Positions 52,954 to 62,650 of a stretch of 64,000 bases of DNA are shown piece after piece (position 1 is the first letter of the stretch; every line of letters starts with the position of its first letter). The DNA comes from Citrobacter telavivensis (GTDB taxonomy: Bacteria; Pseudomonadota; Gammaproteobacteria; Enterobacterales; Enterobacteriaceae), in contig CP045205.1 of assembly GCA_009363175.1 (NCBI GenBank), positions 2,604,001-2,668,000 on the forward strand, in the 5' to 3' direction. Made by a program: the position numbers and the translations under genes. The notes under the pieces are model-generated. The model saw only the letters and a list, made by a program, of their open reading frames with translations. It was not told the DNA's origin and did no database searches.

Positions 52954-53418
52954 TTACCGCAGAATGAAAGCTGTGTACAGCACGTCGGTAACGTCCTGTT
53001 TGGGTTGTCCGGCAACGAGCGGAGGGGAAAGCGTCTCTTTAATCGCCGCGATCAATTTTTGCTTACCTTCTTCGGTAGACAGCGCGTTGGCGTCCTGACG
53101 AGAAAACAGCAGCAGCAGACGGCTACGGACTTCCGGCAAATATTCGTTCAGGCGCGTGCGCGTGGCTTCATCCTTCAGCCGCAACGTCACGCCGATATAC
53201 AGTACGCGATCCGCATCGCCCAGATTGACGGTAAACGTATCCAGGGCGAAGAACACCGGTGCAGGCGGTGGCGGTGGTTCATTCGCCGCCGGGGTGGGAT
53301 GCTGCTGCATACGCCAGTAGCTATAGCCTGCGGTTGCGCAGGCGGCAAGGGTAATGATTACCAGCAGCGGGATCCAAATTGAGCGTTTGCTCTTTTTGCT
53401 AATCGCGGAATCAGTCAT
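52954..53418 (-). CDS. fliL: Flagellar basal-body protein FliL
   Basis: The product is 154 residues from ATG 53418, with one membrane helix (IWIPLLVIITLAACATAGYS), a Pro-rich stretch and a periplasmic stomatin-like domain. FliL surrounds stators and raises torque. It is the first gene of the fliLMNOPQR operon. Confidence 0.95.
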   Translation of the reverse strand: MTDSAISKKSKRSIWIPLLVIITLAACATAGYSYWRMQQHPTPAANEPPPPPAPVFFALDTFTVNLGDADRVLYIGVTLRLKDEATRTRLNEYLPEVRSRLLLLFSRQDANALSTEEGKQKLIAAIKETLSPPLVAGQPKQDVTDVLYTAFILR

Positions 53419-53447
53419 CTGATACGGGCTTCCTGTTTCGGTACAGC

Positions 53448-53455
53448 TTATCGGC
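53448..53455 (-). promoter_or_regulatory. Sigma-28-like -10 element ahead of fliL
   Basis: GCCGATAA on the minus strand, the consensus FliA -10, is 30 nt before the fliL start in the 104-nt fliK-fliL gap. The matching TAAA -35 is not convincing, so this is only a candidate late promoter. Confidence 0.4.
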
Positions 53456-53522
53456 TGATTATCCCGTGTCCTGACCACGGCAAAGCGTGGAAAAGACGCG
53501 GATAATCATGCTACCTCTGGCG

Positions 53523-54734
53523 TTAGGCGAAGATATCGACGGCGCCGTTACCGCGTGCGGCGGACTGGAGTGAAGCGGGAACGGCCAGCTCACTCTCGTC
53601 ATCGGCCATGTGCAGAGCCTGTCCCTGTGTGCGAGCCGTTTGCTGCTGTTGGGAAGAGGAGTGTTGCTGGCCGGCGAAACTCTCGCTGCTGATGCTGCTT
53701 TGCCCCAACTGAATGCCGCTTTCTGCCAGCTGTGTGCGCAGCGTCGGTAGGGCGGCTTCCAGCGCCGCGCGAACGTGGCTATGGGCTGAAACCATCTGTA
53801 GCTGTGCCTGGTTATCATCAAGCTTAAGCGAGATCTGTACCTGACCGAGATCTTCCGGATGCAGACGCAGTTCCGCACTCTGCTGACCCTGGCGGGTAAA
53901 TAGCGTGATGTGCTGACTCAGGGATTGTTGCCATTCATGGCTGCCCAGCGGTGCGCTCAGAACTGGTGCCGCGCTGGTGGGCGGCGGCTGCGATGCGGAA
54001 TGCGTGGCGGTGGTCATGGCAATGCCCGGCGTCACGGGGGAAGGCGTGCTGTCGATCTCGGCGTTTGCGGCGGCAGCAGCCACCACAGGCGAGGTGACCA
54101 CCTGACCTTTAGCGTTTTCCGCAGCGATAACCTGCGGTGTGCTATCCACTTTGCCCTTTTTCGCGTCGTCACGGGTCAATGAACTGCCTGCGCCCTGCGC
54201 GAGCGAGCGGGGATCGGCGCTAAGCGAAGCACTCAGTGCACTCACTTTCTCACCGACGGTTACCGGCGGTGTCGTCATTCCCGGTTGACCCGGCAACATG
54301 GCGAAAAGGGCGCTAAGGTTGGCGAGATCGTCATCGCTGAGTGCTGAGGTGTCTTCATTATTTTGTGCGGTCTGGCGCAGAGCTGCCAGCGCACTGTTCT
54401 TCTGCGTGGGGGTCAGCGCGGACAGCAGAGCCTGTGCGTCGCTCAACCCTTTTTGCACCTCTTCAGACTGTCCCTCTTTGGCGGCTAACAGGTCGGCCAG
54501 CTTAACGGCCTGCGAGGAGTCGCCGTCCTGCGTCAACAGGCCCTTTTGCAGCTTGCCGCCGGCGGCCTGCAAATCGGCTAACGTCAGCGGCGCGTCTTTA
54601 CCCTGTGCGTCGCCTGCGCCTAACGCGCCGGCCAACAGGGCCAGAAAATCCTGGGCGGAGTCCGCCGTTTTCCCGGACGACAGACCGGTGATAAGGTCTG
54701 TGTCAGTTGTGGCCATTTGGGGCAAAGTGATCAT
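53523..54734 (-). CDS. fliK: Flagellar hook-length control protein FliK
   Basis: The product is 403 residues. The N-terminal ruler part is rich in Ala, Gly, Ser and Thr (about 1-200), a Pro/Ala/Thr hinge follows, and the C-terminal switch domain is conserved (SQHITLFTRQGQQSAELRLH, PEDLGQVQISLKL). FliK is exported, measures the hook and switches FlhB specificity. It overlaps fliJ by 4 nt. Confidence 0.95.
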   Translation of the reverse strand: MITLPQMATTDTDLITGLSSGKTADSAQDFLALLAGALGAGDAQGKDAPLTLADLQAAGGKLQKGLLTQDGDSSQAVKLADLLAAKEGQSEEVQKGLSDAQALLSALTPTQKNSALAALRQTAQNNEDTSALSDDDLANLSALFAMLPGQPGMTTPPVTVGEKVSALSASLSADPRSLAQGAGSSLTRDDAKKGKVDSTPQVIAAENAKGQVVTSPVVAAAAANAEIDSTPSPVTPGIAMTTATHSASQPPPTSAAPVLSAPLGSHEWQQSLSQHITLFTRQGQQSAELRLHPEDLGQVQISLKLDDNQAQLQMVSAHSHVRAALEAALPTLRTQLAESGIQLGQSSISSESFAGQQHSSSQQQQTARTQGQALHMADDESELAVPASLQSAARGNGAVDIFA

Positions 54735-55174
54735 TCTGGTTTCCTCATTGCTGCACGCTGCGCAAATTCATCCATTTTTTTCTGATCCAGGCGGTTTTCA
54801 GCCAGTAAGGCTGCCGCGTTCTGTCTGTCTTGTAAGGTCTGCCAGGCCTGAAGTCGCTGTTTTTTTTCACGCCAGCTGTTCAGCGCCACATCCACTTTTT
54901 GCGTCCACTGCGTTAACTGCTGGCGATGCTGTTCCACCGCTTTTTCCAGGGTTTGAATAAACTGCTGGTAGTTAATCCAGCGATTACTGGCAATCCCCTG
55001 ACTCATATCGTTGTTGAGGTTGCTGCGGTATTCGTTCTGGTAGTCGAGCAGCATCGTGAGCTGCTCTTCCGCTTGCTGAAAACCGCGGCGCATTTCACCT
55101 AACAGCAACGCAGCGTCGTCTACCTCTTTTTCGGCGAGATCTTTGAGCGTTGCCAGTGCACCATGTTCAGCCAT
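54731..55174 (-). CDS. fliJ: Flagellar export chaperone FliJ
   Basis: The product is 147 residues, coiled-coil throughout (LKDLAEKEVDDAALLLGEMR, ENRLDQKKMDEFAQRAA). FliJ acts as the central stalk of the FliI ATPase and links it to FlhA. It lies 21 nt after fliI. Confidence 0.95.
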   Translation of the reverse strand: MAEHGALATLKDLAEKEVDDAALLLGEMRRGFQQAEEQLTMLLDYQNEYRSNLNNDMSQGIASNRWINYQQFIQTLEKAVEQHRQQLTQWTQKVDVALNSWREKKQRLQAWQTLQDRQNAAALLAENRLDQKKMDEFAQRAAMRKPE

Positions 55175-55195
55175 GACCCTTACCCTCCTGCTTTA

Positions 55196-56566
55196 TCACA
55201 CCGTCGGGAAAATCAGATCGAGCGCCGACAGGGAATCCTCCCAGTCAGCGCGTTCGAAAATACCTTGCTGTAAAAACGCCTCCAGCTGTGGCCACAACGC
55301 GATGGCTTTATCGAGCATCGGATCGCTGCCTTTGGCATAAGCGCCGACGCTGACGAGATCGCGGTTGCGCTGGAAGCTCGACAACAACTGCTTGAAGTGA
55401 CGCACTTTGGCGTAGTGTTGTTCCGTAATCAGCGCCGTCATCGCGCGACTGATCGACGCTTCGATGTCGATTGCGGGGTAGTGCCCGGCTTCCGCCAGAC
55501 GACGCGACAGTACAATGTGACCGTCAAGGATAGCGCGCGCCGAGTCGGCAATCGGATCCTGCTGATCGTCACCTTCGGTCAGCACCGTATAAAATGCGGT
55601 GATAGAGCCGCCGCCGTGGATCCCATTCCCCGCGCGTTCAACCAGCGCCGGGAGTTTGGCGAACACCGAAGGCGGATAGCCTTTGGTGGCTGGCGGTTCA
55701 CCGATCGCCAGGGCGATTTCACGCTGGGCCATGGCATAACGGGTCAGGGAATCCATGATCAGCAGTACGTGCTGACCGCGATCGCGAAAATCTTCCGCAA
55801 TACGGGTGGCATAAGCGGCACCCTGCATGCGCAGTAATGGCGAAACGTCCGCCGGGGCGGCTATCACCACCGAACGCGCGCGACCGTCGGCACCGAGAAT
55901 GTTCTCGATAAAATCTTTCACTTCGCGACCACGTTCGCCAATCAGCCCGACGACGATGACGTCAGCGCGGGTATAGCGCGCCATCATGCCGAGCAGTACG
56001 CTTTTCCCGACGCCGGAACCGGCGAACAACCCCATACGCTGGCCGCGACCAACGGTTAACAGGGCGTTGATCGGGCGCACGCCGGTATCCAGCACATGCT
56101 CAATCGGCGTACGTTGCAACGGGTTAAACGGCTGGGTAATCAGCGCCCCGGTTTCCGTGGTATCAGGGGAGGGCAGACCGTCGAGCGGTTTGCCGCTGCC
56201 GTCGAGCACGCGACCTAACAGCGCCGGACCCAGCGGCAGTTGTTTGCTGCTTTGCAGCCCTTCGCTGGCGATATTTTTGGCGTAGACGCGCGCGCCGGGC
56301 AGAATGCCTTCGACCTCTTCGAGCGGCATCAGAAACAGCCGCTGACCGTTAAAGCCCACCACTTCACTTTCCACTTCGCGGGTTTCGGTTCCCTCCTGGC
56401 GTTCAATCACGCAGGTCGCGCCAAGCGGCAACTGTAACCCTGTGGCCTCCAGAACCAGACCGGTGGCGCGGGTCAGTCGCCCATAGCGACGAACGGCCGG
56501 AAGCTGCACCATTTTGGCTTCGAAGTTGTCCAGCGTCGTCAACCAGCGGGTCAGGCGTGAAGTCAT
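55196..56566 (-). CDS. fliI: Flagellum-specific ATPase FliI
   Basis: The product is 456 residues from ATG 56566, giving MTSRLTRWLTTLDNFEAKM. It is an F1-beta-like ATPase with Walker A in GLFAGSGVGKSVLLG, Walker B in HVLLIMDSLTRYAMAQRE and the ALPALVERAGNG-like loop. It powers export substrate unfolding. The ATG overlaps the fliH stop (TGATG). Confidence 0.97.
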   Translation of the reverse strand: MTSRLTRWLTTLDNFEAKMVQLPAVRRYGRLTRATGLVLEATGLQLPLGATCVIERQEGTETREVESEVVGFNGQRLFLMPLEEVEGILPGARVYAKNIASEGLQSSKQLPLGPALLGRVLDGSGKPLDGLPSPDTTETGALITQPFNPLQRTPIEHVLDTGVRPINALLTVGRGQRMGLFAGSGVGKSVLLGMMARYTRADVIVVGLIGERGREVKDFIENILGADGRARSVVIAAPADVSPLLRMQGAAYATRIAEDFRDRGQHVLLIMDSLTRYAMAQREIALAIGEPPATKGYPPSVFAKLPALVERAGNGIHGGGSITAFYTVLTEGDDQQDPIADSARAILDGHIVLSRRLAEAGHYPAIDIEASISRAMTALITEQHYAKVRHFKQLLSSFQRNRDLVSVGAYAKGSDPMLDKAIALWPQLEAFLQQGIFERADWEDSLSALDLIFPTV

Positions 56567-57270
56567 CAGATCACTCCCGGCGCGGCCAGACGACACAGTT
56601 CTTGCCAGCGGGTCGCGACGCTGGCGTCAAGATCGCCTTCATCCGCAGAGACTTTACAGCCGCCGTGGTGCAGGGTCGGATCGCCACGCAAACGCCAGCC
56701 GTGCAGGCTGAGGGTGGCGCCGAGCATGTCTTCTACGCGCTGTAAATCATCCGGGTGGACGCGAAGTTGCGGTTTGCCGCTGAACAAGGGCTCCTGCTGT
56801 AAGAGCTGCTGGATCTGCTTGATTAAAGCGGAATTATCCACCGCGGGCGTCTGACCAATCACCTGACGCGCGGCTTCCAGCGCCATCTGCATCAGACGCG
56901 AGGCGATCACGCTGTCCAGTGCGTCCAGCGTGTGCTGAAATTCGCTGACCAGTTGCTGCATCCGCGCATGAAGCGGTGCCTGTTGGGAGCGGGCCTGCGC
57001 CTGGCCCTGTTCCAGTCCTTGCGCCAGCCCTTCCTGATAGCCTTGTTCATGACCGGACTTCCGACCTTCCACAAGGCCCGCGTTGTAACCTTGCTCGTGG
57101 GCCTGAATTTTCAGCTGCGCTAACTGCTGCTCGAGCTGCTGTTCCGCACTGATCTCTGGCTCATCCTCTGCTGGCACGGGGTCATCGTTGTGCTCCATGG
57201 GCACAAATTCAGCCAGCGGCGGCGCGAGATCGTCCGGGGTCCAGATTTTCCACGGCAGCTCGTTAGACAT
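56566..57270 (-). CDS. fliH: Flagellar export regulator FliH
   Basis: The product is 234 residues from ATG 57270, giving MSNELPWKIWTPDDLAPPLA. GxxxG-type repeats (YNAGLVEGRKSGHEQGYQEG) and a long coiled coil precede the C-terminal FliI-binding domain. It is the peripheral stalk that holds FliI at the C-ring. It overlaps the fliG end by 8 nt. Confidence 0.95.
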   Translation of the reverse strand: MSNELPWKIWTPDDLAPPLAEFVPMEHNDDPVPAEDEPEISAEQQLEQQLAQLKIQAHEQGYNAGLVEGRKSGHEQGYQEGLAQGLEQGQAQARSQQAPLHARMQQLVSEFQHTLDALDSVIASRLMQMALEAARQVIGQTPAVDNSALIKQIQQLLQQEPLFSGKPQLRVHPDDLQRVEDMLGATLSLHGWRLRGDPTLHHGGCKVSADEGDLDASVATRWQELCRLAAPGVI

Positions 57271-58261
57271 AGGTATCCTCGCCGCTGCCAATCATCATCT
57301 CGCCGGTCTCCGCCAGACGACGCACAATCAACAGAATGGCCTTCTGCTCGTTTTCCACCTGCGACAAACGCACCGGGCCACGGTTGGCGAGGTCGTCGCG
57401 CAGGATGTCTGCCGCACGTTGCGACATGTTGCGCAGGAACTTCTCGCGCAGCGGTTGTTCCGCGCCTTTCAGGGCGATCAGCAGCGACTCGGAATCCACT
57501 TCCTGCAGCAAACGCTGGATGCTGCGGTCGTCCACATCCACCAGGTTTTCGAACAGGAACATCTCGTCGATAATTTTTTGCGCCAGTTCGCCGTCGAATT
57601 CGCGCACGGCACTGATAACCGCTTCTTCCTGCTGCGTTTTCATCAGGTTGATAATTTCTGCCGCCGTTCTTACGCCGCCCATTTTGCTGCGTTTGAGGTT
57701 CTGGCCGTCGAGCAGGCCGTTGAGCACTTCGGTCAGTTCCGCCAGCGCGGCGGGCTGTACGCCGCCAAAGGTGGCGATACGCAGCATGACATCGTGACGC
57801 AGACGTTCGTCGAACAGTGCCAGAATATCCGCCGCCTGACCGCGTTTGAGGTGCACGAGAATGGTGGCGATAATCTGCGGGTGTTCGTCGCGGATAAGGT
57901 CGGCGGCGCTTTGCGGTTCCATAAAGTTGAGCGTTTCAATGCCGCTGGCGGTATCGCGGGTTTCGAGAATATCTTCCAGCAGGCTGGACGCTCGCTCTTC
58001 GCCCAGCGCTTTCACCAGCACCGAACGCAGATATTCGTTGGCGTTGATGTTCAGGGCGGCAAACTGCTCGGCTTCCTGCTCAAACTCCGCCAGCACGTCG
58101 GTCAGTTGTTTGTTGGAGATCTGGCGGACGTTTGCCATTGCCGCACTCAGCGTTTGTACTTCGCGCTGGGAGAGGTGTTTGAACACCTCCGCCGCGCGAT
58201 CTTCGCCAATGGTCATCAGCAGGATGACGCTTTTATCGGTACCGGAAAGAGCATTACTCAT
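57263..58261 (-). CDS. fliG: Flagellar motor switch protein FliG
   Basis: The product is 332 residues with three armadillo-like domains; EHPQIIATILVHLKR (EHPQ motif) and the torque helix RSIQRLLQEVDSESLLIALK are intact. FliG couples the MS-ring to the C-ring and meets MotA. It overlaps fliF by 8 nt. Confidence 0.97.
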   Translation of the reverse strand: MSNALSGTDKSVILLMTIGEDRAAEVFKHLSQREVQTLSAAMANVRQISNKQLTDVLAEFEQEAEQFAALNINANEYLRSVLVKALGEERASSLLEDILETRDTASGIETLNFMEPQSAADLIRDEHPQIIATILVHLKRGQAADILALFDERLRHDVMLRIATFGGVQPAALAELTEVLNGLLDGQNLKRSKMGGVRTAAEIINLMKTQQEEAVISAVREFDGELAQKIIDEMFLFENLVDVDDRSIQRLLQEVDSESLLIALKGAEQPLREKFLRNMSQRAADILRDDLANRGPVRLSQVENEQKAILLIVRRLAETGEMMIGSGEDTYV

Positions 58262-59957
58262 GATCGTTATTCATCCACTGGCGAATGACCAGCGCCACGA
58301 CGCGCGGATCGTTATCTGACATTTCGCGAATGCGCTGGCTCATCACTTCTGCGCCCAGACGCTGATTTGCCCGGCGCTGCTGAGTCTGCTCATCTTTACT
58401 GAGGCGAACTTCAACGGCTTCTTCGGTCTCCTGACGGATCTGCTCGCGTTCCTGCAGGGCCTTCGCCTCTTCAGCACGACGTGTCAGCTGCGGACGAATC
58501 GCTTTACGCCACAGGATCCACGCCACCAACAGCACCAGCAGCCAGCGACCGGCAGAGATCAATTGTTCGATAAACAGCTGCTGTTTCCAGAACGGCAGTT
58601 CGCCCGCGTCGTCATCCGTGGCGCTGAACGGTGAGTTGACCACGTTCAGGGTGTCGCCGCGCTTATCTGAGAAGCCCATTGCCTCGCGAGTCAAATCTTC
58701 AATCTGTTTCATTTGATCGGCGGTAAGCGGCAGCGGTTTGCCATCCGGCAACGTTTTGTAGTTCACAACCACCGCGACGGACAAACGCTGTACGTCGCCG
58801 ACGTTCATTTTTGTATGGCGGATAGTGCGATCAACTTCATAGTTGCTGGTTTCGTTGCGCTGAGTATTACGCGGACCCGCACTGGCGCTGGTGGCCGTCT
58901 GCTGCTGTGCGTTCTGCCCGTTTTGCGCGTTCTGCGCATTTTGTGCATTTTGCTGATTCGCCGGTGGCGTGGTGATCGGTGCCGTATTCGCCGGCGCAGG
59001 CTGGTTGGACAGTGCACCCGGCACGCCACCCGGCAGACCTGAGCCAATTTGCTCGCTTTCGTTCAGTTGACGCGAACGCAGCACGGCCTGAGAGGCATCG
59101 CCGTTGGGGCGATACTGCTCTTCCGTCTGCTCTTTATTGGCGAAATCCAACTGCGCGGTCACCTGCGCATGGACATTCCCGTTACCGACAATCGGTGACA
59201 GGATCGATTCGATACGGCGTTGGACGCGGCCTTCCACGTCGCTGGCGTATTTCAACTGAGCATCGTTCAGATCGCGACTGCTGGTGTTTGACTGGGTGAG
59301 CAGATGACCGGCCTGATCGACCAGCGTCACGTTACCCGGTGGCAGACCCGCCACCGCGCTGGAAACCAGATGCACGACCGCGCTGATTTGCCCTTCATCC
59401 AGCGCGCGTCCCGGCTCCAGATTGACGGTAACCGAGGCTGAAGGGGATTTCTGTTCACGTACGAACAGGGACGGCTTAGGCATTGCCAGATGCACGCGAG
59501 CGCGTTTAACCGGGCCAAGCGTTTCGATAGTACGCGCCAGTTCGCCTTCCAGCGCCCGCTGGTAGTTCACCTGCTCGCTAAACTGGCTGATGCCGAACTT
59601 TTCCTGATCCAACAGTTCAAAGCCTACCGCACCGCCTTTTGGCAGTCCTTGTTGCGCCAGGCGCAGGCGCAGTTCATGGACTTTTTCTGCCGGAACTTCA
59701 ATCGCACCGCTGCCTTCCGAGAAGCGGTACGGGATATTCATCTGGGTCAGCTGGGTGACGATAGCCCCGCCATCCTGATCGGATAAATTGCTGAACAACG
59801 TGCGGTAGTCAGGCGCTTTGGCCCACAGCACCATCGCCACAATAATGGCGACGGCAGCAGAGCCCGCAACAATCAGAGGAATTTTGGGATTCGCACGCAG
59901 GCGATTAAGCCACTCGAGAGGTTTAGGTTGGGTTGCAGCCGATGCAGTCGCGTTCAT
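58254..59957 (-). CDS. fliF: Flagellar MS-ring protein FliF
   Basis: The product is 567 residues with membrane helices at about 26-45 (NPKIPLIVAGSAAVAIIVAM) and about 455-475 (ISAGRWLLVLLVAWILW). Ring-building motifs lie between, and an Asn/Gln-rich low-complexity run (QNAQNAQNAQNGQNAQQQ) sits in the periplasmic part. The C-terminus binds FliG. It is the first gene of fliFGHIJK, divergent from fliE. Confidence 0.97.
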   Translation of the reverse strand: MNATASAATQPKPLEWLNRLRANPKIPLIVAGSAAVAIIVAMVLWAKAPDYRTLFSNLSDQDGGAIVTQLTQMNIPYRFSEGSGAIEVPAEKVHELRLRLAQQGLPKGGAVGFELLDQEKFGISQFSEQVNYQRALEGELARTIETLGPVKRARVHLAMPKPSLFVREQKSPSASVTVNLEPGRALDEGQISAVVHLVSSAVAGLPPGNVTLVDQAGHLLTQSNTSSRDLNDAQLKYASDVEGRVQRRIESILSPIVGNGNVHAQVTAQLDFANKEQTEEQYRPNGDASQAVLRSRQLNESEQIGSGLPGGVPGALSNQPAPANTAPITTPPANQQNAQNAQNAQNGQNAQQQTATSASAGPRNTQRNETSNYEVDRTIRHTKMNVGDVQRLSVAVVVNYKTLPDGKPLPLTADQMKQIEDLTREAMGFSDKRGDTLNVVNSPFSATDDDAGELPFWKQQLFIEQLISAGRWLLVLLVAWILWRKAIRPQLTRRAEEAKALQEREQIRQETEEAVEVRLSKDEQTQQRRANQRLGAEVMSQRIREMSDNDPRVVALVIRQWMNNDHE

Positions 59958-60173
59958 CTCGCACCTCGTGACTGTTCGTGGACGGCTTTATTTGCAAAGT
60001 GGAACAAGACTCACTCCCGGGTCAGCAAAATCGAAAAATTGACGGTCTCATTATTTGCGGTTTCGTTTTTTTCTATGCGGTAAAAACCGGGGTTTTATAG
60101 CGTTATTTAGCGCCTTTATCTTATTGACAAACTGGTAATCTCTGCTGCGTAGAAAACCATCCAGGGGATTATC
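59958..60173. promoter_or_regulatory. Divergent fliE/fliF control region
   Basis: The 216-bp gap between the two start codons must hold the class-II promoters driven by FlhDC for fliE and for fliFGHIJK. AT-rich stretches at 60050-60130 fit this, but I could not fix -10/-35 or FlhDC boxes by eye. Confidence 0.6.
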
Positions 60174-60488
60174 ATGTCAGCGATACAGGGGATTGAAGGG
60201 GTCATCAGCCAGCTCCAGGCCACGGCGATGGGCGCCCGGGCGCAGGAGACACTGCCGCAGCCGACCGTGAGTTTTGCCGGTCAACTGCACGCGGCGCTGG
60301 ACCGCATCAGCGATACGCAAACCGCCGCCCGCACACAGGCGGAAAAATTCACGCTGGGTGAGCCGGGAATTGCGCTTAACGATGTGATGACCGATATGCA
60401 AAAAGCCTCAGTCTCTATGCAGATGGGGATCCAGGTGCGAAACAAACTGGTGTCGGCCTATCAGGAAGTCATGAGTATGCAGGTTTAG
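60174..60488 (+). CDS. fliE: Flagellar MS-ring/rod junction protein FliE
   Basis: The product is 104 residues with AGGGGA before the ATG. The C-terminal helices (DVMTDMQKASVSMQMGIQVR, NKLVSAYQEVMSMQV) are those of FliE. It joins the MS-ring to the rod and is exported first. Confidence 0.97.
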   Translation: MSAIQGIEGVISQLQATAMGARAQETLPQPTVSFAGQLHAALDRISDTQTAARTQAEKFTLGEPGIALNDVMTDMQKASVSMQMGIQVRNKLVSAYQEVMSMQV

Positions 60489-60494
60489 GTTTGC

Positions 60495-60574
60495 GTGCCG
60501 GATGGCGCTTACGCTTATCCGGCCTACGATTCACACTTCTTGTAGACCGGATAAGGTTTAGTTGCCTTCCGGCA
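60495..60574. repeat. Pair of REP elements (BIME) between fliE and yedF
   Basis: GTGCCGGATGGCGCTTACGC (from 60495) and the opposed copy ending TTGCCTTCCGGCA (60542-60574) are enterobacterial REP sequences in inverted order. They lie between the convergent fliE and yedF ends and may stabilise both transcripts. Confidence 0.9.
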
Positions 60575-60579
60575 ACCTG

Positions 60580-60813
60580 TTATTTCTGAATCAGATAGCG
60601 GATCGTCGGTCCGTCCTGTTGAATATCCAGCACGGTGTAGCCGTGGTTACGGGCATCCAGCGGAATGTTGTTGATGGACTGCGGGCAGTCGCTGACCACT
60701 TCCAGTATTTCCCCTTTTTGCAGTTGTGGCATTGCTTCCAGCGTTGCCACGGCAGGGTAAGGGCAGGGTTCACCGACCATATCAAGGCGATAATCAGGAA
60801 CAATTTTTGTCAT
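60580..60813 (-). CDS. yedF: TusA-like sulfur carrier YedF
   Basis: The product is 77 residues. The TusA-family CPxP motif is in DMVGEPCPYPAVATLEAM, with the sulfur-carrying Cys17. It is thought to pass sulfur or selenium imported by YedE into metabolism. Start overlaps the yedE stop by 4 nt. Confidence 0.95.
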   Translation of the reverse strand: MTKIVPDYRLDMVGEPCPYPAVATLEAMPQLQKGEILEVVSDCPQSINNIPLDARNHGYTVLDIQQDGPTIRYLIQK

Positions 60814-62015
60814 GCGGATTCCTTAGCAGGGGTCAGCCCGGCGCGACGGAAGAAGCGTTTTTCCCAGCCGATGATGAACATCAAGGCGGCAAACAGCAGC
60901 AGATAGGTTACCAGCAGGCCGCCGAGCGGACCGAAGGTATTGAGCAGGTTGATTTTGTCCCAGTTGGTGGCAAGCGCAGGGGCGAAGTCATCCCAGTAGT
61001 AAGCCAGAATCGTTGAGCCGATGACGTTACCGAGACCCACCCACCAGTAGTGTACCTGGCCTTCCACCGCGCGATACATCCAGCCGGTTTCACACCCGCC
61101 AGCGAGCACAATACCAAAACCAAACAGCAGTCCGCCGATCACCGCATTCGGGCCCGCCCACATGATTTTGGCTTCCACGCCAAGCTGTACGTAGCTGAAA
61201 ATACCGATCGCACTGACGCCCATCCCGAAGATGATCGCCTTTGCCATATGGGTTCGTCCGGTTATCCACAGATCGCGGAAGGCGGAGGTGAAGCAAATCT
61301 GCGCACGTTCGATTAACAGACCAAAGCCAACGCCGAACAGCATCGCCAGACCCAGTTTCGGTTGATTCATGGCGGTCAGTAGCGCCCAGCCTACCATACC
61401 GATAAACACCAGCATGCCGAGACGGAAACGACGGCGCGCCTGCTCCGGCTTTTGCGTCAGCGGCGACGCGGCGGAGACTTTCTGCATTTTAACCGGGATG
61501 CGGAACATCGGCAGCAGGGTGAATCGCGCGCCGAACCAGGAACCGATGGCCGTTGCCACGGCAAAGAACCAGGCGTGCAGGGAGAACTGAGGAATACCGG
61601 TAAAGAACGCTGCCAGGTTGCAACCCATCGCCAGACGCGCGCCGAACCCGGCGATGATCCCGCCCAACACCGCCTGCATGATGCGAATGCGGCTGCGTGG
61701 AATTCGGAGTTTGACGTTGTTGGCCCACAACGCTGCCGCGAAGCAACCGCCGAACATACCGAGGATCATCATCCCGTCGATGCGGGTGAACGGAGTGCCT
61801 TCCAGATGGATCAGCTTGTAGTAGCCCCATTCTTCCGCATGGACGCCAAACAGTTGCAGGATTTGTCCGCCCCAGCGGGTAAATTCACCCGTGACGGCCC
61901 AGAAGGTACCGGTGATGCCGAAATAGTAAGTAGAGAGAATACCTGCTGCGATGACCGCAGGGACAGGTGCCCAGAATTTAATTAACCAGGCGTGTTTGAA
62001 TTGTTGCCATGACAT
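60810..62015 (-). CDS. yedE: YedE, YeeE/TsuA-family sulfur (thiosulfate/selenium) transporter
   Basis: The product is 401 residues with about ten membrane helices and conserved cysteines in MGCNLAAFFTG and LAGGCETGWMYRAVEG, the substrate-relay residues of the TsuA fold. The pair yedE-yedF is known across bacteria and linked to thiosulfate uptake or selenium metabolism; the substrate in enterobacteria is not certain. Confidence 0.93.
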   Translation of the reverse strand: MSWQQFKHAWLIKFWAPVPAVIAAGILSTYYFGITGTFWAVTGEFTRWGGQILQLFGVHAEEWGYYKLIHLEGTPFTRIDGMMILGMFGGCFAAALWANNVKLRIPRSRIRIMQAVLGGIIAGFGARLAMGCNLAAFFTGIPQFSLHAWFFAVATAIGSWFGARFTLLPMFRIPVKMQKVSAASPLTQKPEQARRRFRLGMLVFIGMVGWALLTAMNQPKLGLAMLFGVGFGLLIERAQICFTSAFRDLWITGRTHMAKAIIFGMGVSAIGIFSYVQLGVEAKIMWAGPNAVIGGLLFGFGIVLAGGCETGWMYRAVEGQVHYWWVGLGNVIGSTILAYYWDDFAPALATNWDKINLLNTFGPLGGLLVTYLLLFAALMFIIGWEKRFFRRAGLTPAKESA

Positions 62016-62200
62016 GGGTTTTGCCTCTGAACTCAGAAGGTGTGATACAAGAATGCGGATAGTACACCACTGTGGTTGTTTTGCCTGGTACTATTAAGCG
62101 GTAATCCCAAATGGATCAAAGTTCTGCGGGCACCGCGAAAGGCTGGCGGCTGCAGGGCTTTAATGCCACAATCCTCTTTTCTTCGCATGCAGGATGAATG

Positions 62201-62614
62201 ATGAAAAAATGTGCAATCATTGGGGCGTTACTGATGTTAGCGGGATGCGCCGAGGTAGAAAATTATAATGATGTCGTCAAAACGCCAGCGCCCGCCGGAC
62301 TGGAAGGGTACTGGCAGACTAACGGACCGCAACGCAAACTGGTGAGCCCGGAAGCCATTGCCAGCCTGGTGGTGACCAAAGAGGGGGATACGCTCGACTG
62401 TCGCCAGTGGCAGAGGGTGATTGCGCTGCCGGGTAAGCTGACAATGCTGTCCGGTGACTTAACTAACGTGACGGTCAAACGTGAACTTTACGAGATCGAG
62501 CGGGAAGGGAACACCCTGGAATATGACGGGATGACCTTGCAACGCGTGGATCGCCCAACGGTGGAATGTGCCGCTGCGCTGGAGAAAGCGCCGCTGCCGA
62601 CGCCACTCCCGTAA
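62201..62614 (+). CDS. yedD: Lipoprotein YedD
   Basis: The product is 137 residues from the second of two adjacent ATGs; the lipobox LMLAGC is near residue 15. The mature protein (AEVENYNDVVKTPAPAGLEG, then CRQWQRVIALPGKL) is the enterobacterial YedD, of unknown function. It is convergent with amyA. Confidence 0.93.
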   Translation: MKKCAIIGALLMLAGCAEVENYNDVVKTPAPAGLEGYWQTNGPQRKLVSPEAIASLVVTKEGDTLDCRQWQRVIALPGKLTMLSGDLTNVTVKRELYEIEREGNTLEYDGMTLQRVDRPTVECAAALEKAPLPTPLP

Positions 62615-62650
62615 TGTTTTGTCCCCCGACAGCCTCCCTGTCGGGGTGCT

